Numbered from the stretch's first letter, positions 25,735-38,627 are shown. The stretch: 46,462 nt of DNA from Deltaproteobacteria bacterium (GCA_016210055.1 JACQUZ010000122.1:1-46462), one strand, 5' to 3'. The notes: generated by a model not told the origin, from the letters alone. Program-made: numbers and translations.

Positions 25735-26859
25735 ATGATCGTTATCTTCAACCCCGACGTCGATCCCCAGGGGGACGAGGTCCGACTCCTTCTTGCCACC
25801 ATCACGAGCTATCCGGGCGTCAAGACCACGGTGCACCACGTTTACGGCGCGACGCGCACGCTCACTGAGGTGTATCTGATTGGGAAGACGGAGATAGTGC
25901 CGACCTCCGCCGTGGAGACCCTGCCGGGCGTGGAGCGCGTGGTGCGCGTTTCGGAAAAGTACCGGATTTTGGGGCGCCATAGGGGGCAGCTCGAGGCCGT
26001 GGGTTTCGTCTACAACGGCCTCACGTTCGACCAAGATTCCCTCCACGTGTTCGCCGGGCTGTGCGCCGTGGATACCCGAGAGCACGTGGAAAAGACCGTG
26101 GCGGCCCTGTCGCGGGCTGGCGTCAAGACCACGCGAATGGGGGCGTACAAGCCACGATCTAGTCCCTACGATTTCCAGGGGCATGGCAAGGCTTGCCTAC
26201 CCTACGTATTCGAGCTGTGCGGCAAGTACGGCATCAGAGTGATTGCCATGGAGGTTTTGCACGAGAGCCACATCGATGAGATTCGACAGGCCCTTGCACA
26301 GGCGGGGGAGCCCACGGGGGTCATGCTTCAGATCGGCACCCGCAATGCGCAGAATTTTGAGCTGCTCAAGCACGTGGGGCAGCAGAAGGAGTTCCCCGTG
26401 CTGTTCAAGAGGGGGATGGGCATTACCCTCGAGGAATCCCTGAACGCGTGCGAGTACGTGGCGAGTGAAGGGAACCGCAACATTGTGTTCTGTCTTAGGG
26501 GCGCCAAGACCCACCTTGGGGACCCCCATCGCAACTTCGTCGACGTGGCCCACGTGCCGGTGGTAAAGCGCCTGACCCGCATGCCGGTTTGCGTAGATCC
26601 GTCCCATTCCGTGGGGAAGCGTGACCGGGCGCCCGATGGGCTCCTGGAGATTCACCACGTGACGGCCCAGGGCGTGATCGCGGGCGCCAACATGGTACTC
26701 GTGGACGTGCACCCGGCACCGGAAAAGGCGTTGTGCGACGGACCCCAGGCGCTCCTTCTCGAGGAGCTTGACGTGTTCCTCGAGGACGTGCGCATTGCCC
26801 GCGATGCTTACGACCGGCGCAAGGCCCTGGCGGCGCGGAAGCGGGAGGCGTCGGCGTAG
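25735..26859 (+). CDS. aroF: 3-deoxy-7-phosphoheptulonate (DAHP) synthase, type I, divergent
   Basis: DAHP synthase condenses PEP and erythrose-4-phosphate, the first step of the shikimate pathway. The start at 25735 is favoured by GAGGAA at 25723-25728 and by the N-terminal ferredoxin-like regulatory domain (residues 1-75). The barrel retains AYKPRSSPYDFQGHG, VLFKRGMG, GNRNIVFCLRG, DPSHSVGKRD and HPAPEKALCDGPQAL. Several normally invariant positions are altered. The GPCSVE-like motif is GLCAVD, although the metal-ligand Cys is present. The LCERG motif reads FCLRG. The metal-ligand Glu before VHP is Asp (VDVHP). It is a full-length 374-aa protein but probably a diverged paralogue, perhaps tied to secondary metabolism (inference). 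It has no shikimate neighbours. Confidence 0.85.
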   Translation: MIVIFNPDVDPQGDEVRLLLATITSYPGVKTTVHHVYGATRTLTEVYLIGKTEIVPTSAVETLPGVERVVRVSEKYRILGRHRGQLEAVGFVYNGLTFDQDSLHVFAGLCAVDTREHVEKTVAALSRAGVKTTRMGAYKPRSSPYDFQGHGKACLPYVFELCGKYGIRVIAMEVLHESHIDEIRQALAQAGEPTGVMLQIGTRNAQNFELLKHVGQQKEFPVLFKRGMGITLEESLNACEYVASEGNRNIVFCLRGAKTHLGDPHRNFVDVAHVPVVKRLTRMPVCVDPSHSVGKRDRAPDGLLEIHHVTAQGVIAGANMVLVDVHPAPEKALCDGPQALLLEELDVFLEDVRIARDAYDRRKALAARKREASA

Positions 26860-26962
26860 GTCGGGGCTAGACATGAATGGATTGCTGGGAAACCGCACCT
26901 TCATGCCGTCTTCTTCACCTTAGGCCGCGCGAAGCTACGCCCCCGCAAGAACCGCCACCGCT

Positions 26963-27535
26963 CTACTTGCGCTGCCCATGGAGCTCCTTCCGCAGAGTGT
27001 CGCTGGCGAGCTTGGTCCGCCAGTTCCTGGCTCCCCCGAATCGGAGGCGTATCGACCCGTCGGCGCCGAGCAGGTAGGTGTCGGGCAGGTTGGAGACCTC
27101 GTAGCCAAGGGCCGCTGACCCCGCGCCATCCCGCATGACTTCGGGTGGGATTTCTCCGCCGAAGAACTCCCGAACCACCGCCCAGTCCCTGTCGACGGTG
27201 AGCGCGATGAGCTCGAGCTCTCCCTCGCGCGCAAGCTCGCGTCCCAGCTCGAGGAGCCCCGGAAGCTCCTCCTTGCAGGGTGGGCACCACGTCGCCCAGA
27301 AATGGAGGAGGATGGGCTTCCCGCGGAGCTCCGCGAGCTTCCGACTGGAGCCGTCAGGGTGCAGCAGGACAAGGTCGGCCGCTGGCTTGGTAGGCGATCG
27401 CTCGTACTGGAACGTCGACTCCTTCGCGTCCCGCCGGCCATGTTCGACCCAGCGATAGACGAGCAGAACGAGTCCCTGGGCCGCAGCAACTGCCACCACG
27501 ATGCCCAGGAGCCGAATGTGTCGCCGCCATTTCAT
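26963..27535 (-). CDS. TlpA/ResA-like membrane-anchored thioredoxin
   Basis: The 190-aa protein has an N-terminal membrane anchor or uncleaved signal (LLGIVVAVAAAQGLVLLVYRW). A thioredoxin-like domain follows with HFWATWCPPCKEELP (redox pair near residues 84-87) and the cis-Pro region NLPDTYLLGADG. AhpC/TSA-type proteins of this kind act in the periplasm in cytochrome c or disulfide maturation. It is the last gene of the metal-efflux operon and starts 8 bp after the RND pump stop. A role in keeping the Cys-rich operon proteins reduced is plausible (inference). Confidence 0.88.
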   Translation of the reverse strand: MKWRRHIRLLGIVVAVAAAQGLVLLVYRWVEHGRRDAKESTFQYERSPTKPAADLVLLHPDGSSRKLAELRGKPILLHFWATWCPPCKEELPGLLELGRELAREGELELIALTVDRDWAVVREFFGGEIPPEVMRDGAGSAALGYEVSNLPDTYLLGADGSIRLRFGGARNWRTKLASDTLRKELHGQRK

Positions 27536-27542
27536 GCATTAC

Positions 27543-30683
<3,141 letters not shown>

Positions 30684-32051
30684 TTACTTTGGCTCCTCCG
30701 CTTCGCAGCAGCCGGCCCCGATGCTTCCCTTCAGGGTCTCCGTCTTGAGGAGGAAGCTCCCGTCGCACGCAACGGGATCGCCAGGCTTCACGCGACCGCT
30801 CACCTCGATGAACTCGTTGTCACCCGGACCAAGCGCTACCCTGCGCGCCTCGAAGACGTCCTCGGCGAGCCGGACGAAAACAAGATGCGTGTTCTTGGCG
30901 CGCTGAACGGCCTTGCGCGGCACGACGACCGCCTTGCCCGAGGCAGTGACCGCAATGCGGGCGCGGGCGAACATGTTGCCACGGAGCACGCCGTCCGGAT
31001 TGTCGAGGGCGACTCGTCCCTTGGCCGTCCTCGTCTGCGGGTCAATCCAAGGCGCGACGTAGCCGAGAGTGCCGGAGAACTCTCTCTCCCCTAGCCCTTC
31101 GACGCTCAGGGCGACCGGCTGCCCAACGACGACACGTGGCACCTCCGTTTCGGGGATGTCGACCTCCGCCCACATGGATGAGGTGTCGACGATCTCGAAG
31201 AGCACCTCCTCCGTGTGAACCAATCGACCAATCGTGGCGTTTCGCTGGGTAACGACGCCCGGAATCGGCGCGGTCAAGGTGTACCGCGAAGCGCCATCCA
31301 CGACGCCGCCCACCATTCCGACGGCAGACTGCGCCGCCGCGAGGTCCGCCTTGGCTGCATCGAGCTCTTGCCGCGCGGCGAGCGCGTCCTTCTCGGCGGC
31401 GATGCCCTCCTCGTGGAGCTTCTTCAGGCGAGCGTAGTTCGCCGCCGCCACCTGCACGCGTGACCGCGCCGCCTGGACACGCGCCTCCACGGCCCCGACC
31501 TCGGCGCTCTCGATCGTCGCCAGCGGCGACCCCGCCCGCACCTTGGTGCCCACATCAGCACGAATGGCTCGCACGACGCCCGTCGACCGCGCGTTCACCT
31601 CCGCGACCTTGGCGGCGTCGTAGACAATCTTCGCCGTGACGACGATCTGGGCGCGACTCGGCCTCTCTGCGGCTCTCGCGACCTCGATTCCAGCAAGCCG
31701 CGCCGTTTCCTTGGTCTTGAAGGAGACCTTCGTGCCGTCCGGCGGCGCGCCGTCGTCCTTGACCTCTGCGGAAGGGCGCCCGCCCCTCTCGGGGTGGCAG
31801 ATCGGGCAGAAGGACTCGGGGAACCCATGCTCCTCGCACCAATCTCCCTTGGCCTTGAACACGGGGATGAGAGCCGGATTGCACTTCGTGCAGACCGCCT
31901 CCAGCACCCCGTGCTCCTTGCAGAAGGCTCCTTCCGCTGTCGCGGTCTTCGGTGCAGCGTCTTCCTTCTTCTCTGCTCCTGGTCCGGCCTGGTCACGGCA
32001 AGCCGCCGTGACCAGGCCGAGCAGAAGCGCCAACAGTGAACGGGCGCGCAT
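30684..32051 (-). CDS. RND membrane-fusion adaptor with N-terminal Cys/His metal-binding repeats (CusB/CzcB family)
   Basis: The protein is about 455 aa from the ATG at 32051, whose A is shared with the TGA stop of the upstream gene (TGATG coupling). It starts with a lipoprotein signal (LLALLLGLVTAAC). It then has two Cys/His modules: FCKEHGVLEAVCTKCNP and WCEEHGFPESFCPICHP, spaced by PALIPVFKAKGD. The rest is a normal adaptor: barrel-sandwich and hairpin regions (STGVVRAIRADVGTKVRAGS, a long alpha-hairpin around 200-260), TAPIPGVVTQRNATIG, and a beta-barrel and membrane-proximal domain. It ends in GAGCCEAEE, two further Cys. The modules likely capture metal in the periplasm and pass it to the pump (inference). 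Confidence 0.93.
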   Translation of the reverse strand: MRARSLLALLLGLVTAACRDQAGPGAEKKEDAAPKTATAEGAFCKEHGVLEAVCTKCNPALIPVFKAKGDWCEEHGFPESFCPICHPERGGRPSAEVKDDGAPPDGTKVSFKTKETARLAGIEVARAAERPSRAQIVVTAKIVYDAAKVAEVNARSTGVVRAIRADVGTKVRAGSPLATIESAEVGAVEARVQAARSRVQVAAANYARLKKLHEEGIAAEKDALAARQELDAAKADLAAAQSAVGMVGGVVDGASRYTLTAPIPGVVTQRNATIGRLVHTEEVLFEIVDTSSMWAEVDIPETEVPRVVVGQPVALSVEGLGEREFSGTLGYVAPWIDPQTRTAKGRVALDNPDGVLRGNMFARARIAVTASGKAVVVPRKAVQRAKNTHLVFVRLAEDVFEARRVALGPGDNEFIEVSGRVKPGDPVACDGSFLLKTETLKGSIGAGCCEAEEPK

Positions 32052-32407
32052 CACTTCGTTCCCTCCGGCGTCTTGGGCGGACGCTCGATCTTCAGGCTCG
32101 GGTTGCAGAGCCGGCACTGCGACTCGGGGACACCGTGCTCCTCACACCAGTCGCCGGTCGCCTTGAACGCGGCGATGAGCTTGGGGTTGCAGCGCGTGCA
32201 CATCGACTCGGGCAACTGGTGCTCGTCGCACCAGTCTTCGTGAGAGCCGGGCTTGGCGCCGGTAGCCGCGTGCTTGGCTTCCTCCTTCGGGGCGCCGATC
32301 TGCGACGCTGCCGCCTTGGACTCCTTGGACGAGCTCTGCTTCTGGCAGGCGATGGCGCCCACGACGGTGAGGGAAACGACGACGACAAGGTTCAGGTTTC
32401 GCGTCAT
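32051..32407 (-). CDS. Small lipoprotein with two Cys/His modules, candidate periplasmic metal carrier
   Basis: The 118-aa protein starts at the ATG at 32407, preceded by AAGGAGAA. It has a lipoprotein signal (VVVSLTVVGAIAC) and a Lys/Ser/Ala linker. Two copies follow of the same module seen in the downstream adaptor: WCDEHQLPESMCTRCNP and WCEEHGVPESQCRLCNP, separated by KLIAAFKATGD. The stop overlaps the adaptor start by one base. The module fits a Cys3His site for soft metals. A stand-alone, anchored carrier feeding the adaptor is a reasonable hypothesis, not shown. I know of no gene symbol. Confidence 0.85.
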   Translation of the reverse strand: MTRNLNLVVVVSLTVVGAIACQKQSSSKESKAAASQIGAPKEEAKHAATGAKPGSHEDWCDEHQLPESMCTRCNPKLIAAFKATGDWCEEHGVPESQCRLCNPSLKIERPPKTPEGTK

Positions 32408-32462
32408 CTTGTTCTCCTTGGGTTGTGTGGCTCGACGAAATGTCGAAGCCGGACAGACTGGC

Positions 32463-33695
32463 TCATCGAAGGACTCCCGCGCTCGCCTCCAGCTCGATGC
32501 CAGCCGTCGCGGCCTCGAGCAGGCGGTCCAGGTAGTCGACACGGGTTCCGAGCACCTCACGGCGGACGACCAGGAAGTCCGCGAGCCCGAGTTGACCAGA
32601 CTCGTAGCTGCGCTTCGCGAGGGCCTCGTTGCCGTCAAGCAGTGGAAGCGCGTTCCGTTCGAGCTCCTCCGCGGCTTCGACCCGCCTGCGGTAGACGCCG
32701 AAGGCGGTTCGGACCTCGACCCCGACGACTCTCTGGCCCGCATCGAGCTCAATGCGGAGGCGCCGCGACCGCGCGCCGGCCTCCGCACGTACGCCCTGCC
32801 CGTGGTCGAAAAAGGGCAAAGTCAACGACAGGCCCCCGAGCGCGACGTTGGCCCCCTCGTCGCGCTCGTAGCGCACCGCGACACCAAGGTCTGGCCAGAC
32901 CATGGCCTCACCGAGGCGGACGGTGGCGTTGGCCTCGGCCTGCTCGGCGACCAGGGCGCGCAGGTCCGGGCGCTGAGGCGCGCGCGCGAGCAGTTCTTGG
33001 AGCTCGTACCGTCGCCGGTCCTTGAGGTCGCCGCGCACGCTGAGCGCCTCGTGCGCCTCCATGCCAAGGAGGATTCGGAGCTCACCTTTGGCCGCGTCTC
33101 GCAACGCCTCGGCGCCACGGACCTCGGAACGTGCGCGAGAGAGCGCAGCCCGGGAGACATTGACGTCCAGCTTCGGGATGTCCCCCGCTTGGAGTCGACG
33201 CTCGGCGATGCGCAGAATTTCCACGGCGACCTGTTCCGTCGTGGCGGCCAGGCGCAGCCGCTCCTCCGCGTAGAGCGCACGGAGGAACGCCACCGCAACA
33301 TCGCGGAGCAGGCGGCGCGCAGCATCGTCACGCAAGGCCGCCACACGTGCGATGTCCGCCTCCGCGCCGGCGATGCGCGCTCCTCGCTGCCCGCCGAGCT
33401 CGAACGTCTGGCCGAGCCCCACCTCCGCCTCGGCCGTCCCCCCGCGCTGCTCGTCAGCACTCCGCCAGCCGCCGGCACCGTCCAGGACAGGATTCGCGCG
33501 GAGGAGCACTGAGGCCCCGACAAGCCGCCCACGGGCCTCGTCAATCCTGGCGCGGGCCGCGAGCAAGGTTGGGGCACGCTCGCGCGCGAGGCTCAATGCC
33601 TCGTCGAGCGTCAACGCATTCTGTTGGGCGGCGCCTGCGCGCGGCCAGGCCGAGGCCAAAGCAGCGCACAGCACCGCCGCGTGCAAGCGGCGCAT
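32463..33695 (-). CDS. TolC-family outer-membrane channel (CusC/CzcC-like)
   Basis: The 410-aa protein starts at the ATG at 33695, with GAGGAG five nt upstream. A Sec signal peptide ends near AGAAQQ. The mature protein opens with ALTLDEALSLARERAPTL, the classic start of outer-membrane efflux protein repeats. It has two long alpha-helical hairpin halves, a beta-strand segment LGQTFELGGQRGARIAGAE and LTLPFFDHGQG. It forms the outer-membrane exit duct of the HME-RND pump encoded downstream. It lies 55 bp upstream of the small Cys/His lipoprotein gene in one operon. Confidence 0.92.
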   Translation of the reverse strand: MRRLHAAVLCAALASAWPRAGAAQQNALTLDEALSLARERAPTLLAARARIDEARGRLVGASVLLRANPVLDGAGGWRSADEQRGGTAEAEVGLGQTFELGGQRGARIAGAEADIARVAALRDDAARRLLRDVAVAFLRALYAEERLRLAATTEQVAVEILRIAERRLQAGDIPKLDVNVSRAALSRARSEVRGAEALRDAAKGELRILLGMEAHEALSVRGDLKDRRRYELQELLARAPQRPDLRALVAEQAEANATVRLGEAMVWPDLGVAVRYERDEGANVALGGLSLTLPFFDHGQGVRAEAGARSRRLRIELDAGQRVVGVEVRTAFGVYRRRVEAAEELERNALPLLDGNEALAKRSYESGQLGLADFLVVRREVLGTRVDYLDRLLEAATAGIELEASAGVLR

Positions 33696-33777
33696 GGATC
33701 TCCTCGCGAGCAAGCCAGTGCGGCGTGCACGTGCTCGCGTGCAGCGCGCCCCAGCGGGTTACCGGTTCAACTCGTGG

Positions 33778-34110
33778 CTACGCGAGGGACAGCTTGGGGA
33801 CGTGCAGGATTTCGCGGGGCTCCGGCGATGGCGGCGTTTCGGTCTGCTCGCCGATCACCGCGTGGCTTTCCTGACTTGGGAGGATAGCGGCCGACTGCGA
33901 GAGCACCGCCGGTCTCAGCGTGGGACAGCAGGCGCAAAATTGGCAGGCGGGGGGACAGTGGCCATCCGGCGAATCGCCCGGACACGGCTGCGCACACTCA
34001 TCCGCCTCGACGAGCTCCGTGAGGCCGGTCGCCTGCCCGATGAAGAGGGTCAGAAGCACTATGGAAAGGGCCCGAACCACGTCACTCTTTTGTACCACAC
34101 CCGTACCCAC
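33778..34110 (-). CDS. Small Cys-rich exported or membrane protein heading the metal-efflux operon
   Basis: The protein is up to 110 aa. After a hydrophobic segment (ALSIVLLTLFIGQATGL), which may be a signal or anchor, there is a Cys-dense stretch: ECAQPC, HCPPACQFCACCP. This gives eight Cys in about 30 residues. A Pro/Ser-rich tail with two His follows. The start is uncertain: GTG 34110 would put the codons inside an inverted repeat (34098-34124), whereas GTG 34080 is closer to the hydrophobic segment. The gene is 82 bp upstream of the TolC gene on the same strand. A metal-binding or metal-sensing surface protein is a fair guess. No family recognised. Confidence 0.6.
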   Translation of the reverse strand: MGTGVVQKSDVVRALSIVLLTLFIGQATGLTELVEADECAQPCPGDSPDGHCPPACQFCACCPTLRPAVLSQSAAILPSQESHAVIGEQTETPPSPEPREILHVPKLSLA

Positions 34111-34124
34111 CCGGGCTACGGGTG
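34098..34124. promoter_or_regulatory. Candidate operator between divergent metal operons
   Basis: Perfect 8-bp arms CACCCGTA (34098-34105) and TACGGGTG (34117-34124) flank 11 nt. It lies in the roughly 180-bp divergent region between the RND operon and the CopA gene, where a shared metal-responsive regulator could bind. No regulator gene is adjacent. Confidence 0.35.
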
Positions 34125-34286
34125 CTCATCGCTCAAAGCTTCCCACAGCCGCTTCCGACGGACTCCGCGTGGAGCCATCAGCCGGGCATGGCACTTGCGC
34201 GAATCGTGCATGCCCATGGGGAGATAGGTCATGGGGTACCGGCGGATTCGCACGGCATCACCCACAGGGGGCGATTGAGCTGAGGA

Positions 34287-36650
<2,364 letters not shown>

Positions 36651-36652
36651 GG

Positions 36653-36682
36653 AGGCGCCGTGCGCCGGCGCGATCGGCGCCT
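36653..36682 (+). terminator. Probable terminator after copA
   Basis: Perfect 8-bp GC arms AGGCGCCG (36653-36660) and CGGCGCCT (36675-36682) flank a 14-nt loop that can itself pair. It starts 3 bp after the copA stop. A short TT follows, not a full T-tract. Confidence 0.4.
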
Positions 36683-36792
36683 TGCCCTCGGAGCCGCGAG
36701 ATGACGCCGTGCATGCGGCCCCGCACCGCCGTGGTACCCTCCGCGGCGATGAGCGTTTCTGGCGAGGTGAGCGGCTCACTCGAGGGCAGAGG

Positions 36793-37605
36793 ATGAGCCC
36801 GCCCGAGGCGCCGCGCGCAGTGGTCGATCCCTACACCCCCGCGGAGATGGCGGAACGTGTCGAGGCTGGCGGGGTAGCGAAAGCGGGTCTCGACATCCCG
36901 AGGACGCTCGCACTCGCGGTCTTGGCGGGCGCGTTCATCGGACTCGGAGCACTGGCCTCGACGGTGGCCGGAACCGACACGGGCCTCGGCTACGGACCGA
37001 CGCGCCTGCTCGCGGGCCTCGCGTTCTCCCTCGGCCTCGTCCTCGTTCTCGTCGGCGGTGCCGAGCTGTTCACCGGGAACGCGTTGATCGTGATGGCATG
37101 GGCCGAGCAGCGGGTGAAGACCGCAGCGCTGCTGCGCAACTGGGCGATTGTGTACATCGGCAACTTCCTCGGCGCCGCAACGACCGCCGTTGGAGTCTAC
37201 CTCTCGGGCGTCCACGCGCTCGGCAGCGGCAAGGTCGCTGACACGGCCCTTGCGATCGCGACCACGAAGGCGTCGCTGGGCTTTTGGGAAGCCCTCTTTC
37301 GCGGCGTCTTCTGCAACGCTCTCGTCTGCCTGGCGGTGTGGCTCGGGTTCTCGGCGCGCACGACGACCGACAAGATCCTGTGCATCGTCTTCCCCATCAC
37401 AGCTTTCGTCGCCGCCGGGTTTGAGCACTCCATTGCGAACATGTACTTCATCCCGATGGGGATGTTGCTCCAGGTTGAAGGCGGCCCGATCACCTGGACT
37501 GGTTTTCTTCTTGGGCACCTCCTTCCCGTGACCCTCGGCAACATCGCGGGTGGCGGGCTGATGGTCGGCTTCGCCTACTGGTTCATCTTCTTGCGGCGAC
37601 GCTGA
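36793..37605 (+). CDS. Formate/nitrite transporter family (FNT) channel
   Basis: The 270-aa protein starts at the ATG at 36793, which follows GAGGGCAGAGG; an upstream in-frame start at 36682 falls inside the copA terminator. FNT landmarks are present: VDPYTPAEMAERV at the N-terminus, GAELFTGNALIVMAWAEQRV, RNWAIVYIGNFLGA, RGVFCNALVCLAVWLGF, GFEHSIANMYFIPMG and LPVTLGNIAGGG, with six helices. FNT proteins form pentameric channels for formate, nitrite, hydrosulfide or similar monovalent anions. The position next to metal-efflux genes is unusual; hydrosulfide or another small acid is possible (inference). The substrate cannot be assigned. Confidence 0.9.
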   Translation: MSPPEAPRAVVDPYTPAEMAERVEAGGVAKAGLDIPRTLALAVLAGAFIGLGALASTVAGTDTGLGYGPTRLLAGLAFSLGLVLVLVGGAELFTGNALIVMAWAEQRVKTAALLRNWAIVYIGNFLGAATTAVGVYLSGVHALGSGKVADTALAIATTKASLGFWEALFRGVFCNALVCLAVWLGFSARTTTDKILCIVFPITAFVAAGFEHSIANMYFIPMGMLLQVEGGPITWTGFLLGHLLPVTLGNIAGGGLMVGFAYWFIFLRRR

Positions 37606-37772
37606 CAGCATCAGGCCTCGCGGCATTCCGGGGGTCCGAAGCCGACGTCCGGGCGCGGTCCGAGGGTTCGGCGCGTTCCTCGTTCCTCGCGCGACACGCG
37701 CCAGGCGCGCCTTGGGCTGCCGTGACGGTCCGTTGTTAACCGGCCGATCTCTGATAGGCCGACCTATTTACC

Positions 37773-37812
37773 GCTCTCTGTCGTTCTCTCCCCGCGGGTG
37801 CCTTCAGAGAGC
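37773..37812. repeat. Inverted repeat with 24-nt spacer
   Basis: Perfect 8-bp arms GCTCTCTG (37773-37780) and CAGAGAGC (37805-37812) are separated by 24 nt. It is about 170 bp after the FNT gene. A stem-loop or a pair of protein-binding half-sites is possible; the function is unknown. Confidence 0.35.
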
Positions 37813-37962
37813 GCGATCGGGCCCCAACGGCGCCGTCGTCGCGCGCGCCGGCGTTCTCAGGGGTCTGTCCCAGTTGGAGGCGAGGCTGCGTTTCTTCCGT
37901 CGAGTCGGACCGGAAGCCAGCGACGTTTCATCTTGGACAGTGGTTGACTTTAGATGACTCTG

Positions 37963-37982
37963 ACCTACATGCCGTTGTAGGT
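37963..37982. promoter_or_regulatory. Palindromic operator candidate before the HTH gene
   Basis: Perfect arms ACCTACA (37963-37969) and TGTAGGT (37976-37982) flank 6 nt, extended outward by TG and CA with one extra T. It lies 77-96 bp before the HTH gene ATG and about 14 bp downstream of TTGACT at 37944. A local repressor could bind here; autoregulation by the HTH gene is a guess. Confidence 0.4.
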
Positions 37983-38058
37983 TCAGTGTGGGGATGAAGG
38001 GTTTCCTATGGGAATGCGATCCGTCGCTCTGAGCCTGCAGTCGCGAGGAGCAGGTCTG

Positions 38059-38259
38059 ATGACTGAGCCGTGGGTCTCCGTGGACGACGTCGCTGAGCAT
38101 CTCGGCGTGGTGAGGGAGTCCGTCTACCGCTGGATCGAGAGCAAGGGGCTCCCAGCGCAGAAGATCGGCAAGCTCTGGAAGCTCAAGCTCTCGGAGGTCG
38201 ATGCCTGGGTGCGCGCCGGCGGAGCCCGTGCCGAAAATGATGGGGGCAGCGACAAATGA
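38059..38259 (+). CDS. Excisionase/MerR-like helix-turn-helix DNA-binding protein
   Basis: The 66-aa protein starts at the ATG at 38059, preceded by GAGGAG with an 8-nt gap; the frame is open 51 bp further upstream. The single domain is a winged HTH of the HTH_17 type: WVSVDDVAEHLGVVRESVYR, GLPAQKIGKLWKLKLSEVDA and WVRAGG. Such proteins act as excisionases of integrative elements or as small regulators. No integrase is adjacent. It ends directly before the heptanucleotide tandem repeat, about 370 bp upstream of the KaiC-operon genes. Confidence 0.85.
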   Translation: MTEPWVSVDDVAEHLGVVRESVYRWIESKGLPAQKIGKLWKLKLSEVDAWVRAGGARAENDGGSDK

Positions 38260-38260
38260 C

Positions 38261-38320
38261 GAGCCGAGAGCCGAGAGCCGAGAGCCGAGAGCCGAGAGCC
38301 GAGAGCCGAGAGCCGAGAGC
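38261..38320. repeat. Heptanucleotide tandem repeat, 8.6 copies of GAGCCGA
   Basis: Eight perfect copies of the 7-bp unit GAGCCGA run from 38261 to 38316, plus GAGC at 38317-38320. It begins one base after the HTH gene stop. Seven is not a multiple of three, so a change in copy number would shift any frame that reads through it. The ATG at 38256 overlaps the HTH stop (ATGA) and reads into the repeat. Confidence 0.95.
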
Positions 38321-38627
38321 GTCGAATACCTTTTCTTGTGCCGTCAAGAACTTTCAACTCTTTCGGACATGCGTCCAGGCGCATGTGGCGCCTGAAACGC
38401 TGCCGGGACCGGTCCATGAGGACCCGCGACGATTTCACGAAAGCCTCTCGTCGACCTCCTCCTCGAGGTGAAGATGCCGCAAAGAGGCCGCTCCGGCTCC
38501 GCGCGAGCACAACGGGCGCGACTCTCTTCGTTGCCCCTTCGATGATCGAAAGCGCGAGGCTTGGAGCCGAGACGCCACGTGGGCGCCTCCGAGTGGCCGC
38601 AATCCCTCGAGAGCGACGGTAACGATC
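38321..38627. other. Region between the tandem repeat and the KaiC operon
   Basis: Open frames here read out of the tandem repeat and have no family resemblance. One, 38256-38471, has 71 codons and starts at the HTH stop. The region also contains the palindrome at 38367-38386. It presumably holds the operon promoter, but I see no confident -10/-35 pair. Confidence 0.5.
38367..38386. promoter_or_regulatory. Palindrome upstream of the KaiC operon
   Basis: Perfect arms ACATGCG (38367-38373) and CGCATGT (38380-38386) flank 6 nt. It is about 240 bp before the first operon gene, in the only leader region the operon has. It is an operator candidate. Confidence 0.35.

Larger units (their letters stand above)
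37606..38058. other. Gene-free region upstream of the HTH gene
   Basis: No gene is visible in 453 bp. It holds a long-arm inverted repeat (37773-37812), a TTGACT hexamer at 37944-37949 and an operator-like palindrome (37963-37982), all listed separately where clear. The rest is GC-rich and without coding signal. Confidence 0.6.

Noticed and set aside
38261..38320. CRISPR-like repeat
   Set aside because: The units are 7-bp head-to-tail copies with no spacers, so this is a simple tandem repeat.
38384..38402. Possible sigma-54 promoter (TGG, then GC at the right spacing) before the KaiC operon
   Set aside because: Only about 8 of 12 consensus bases match, and the site lies more than 200 bp from the first gene; a chance match is likely.
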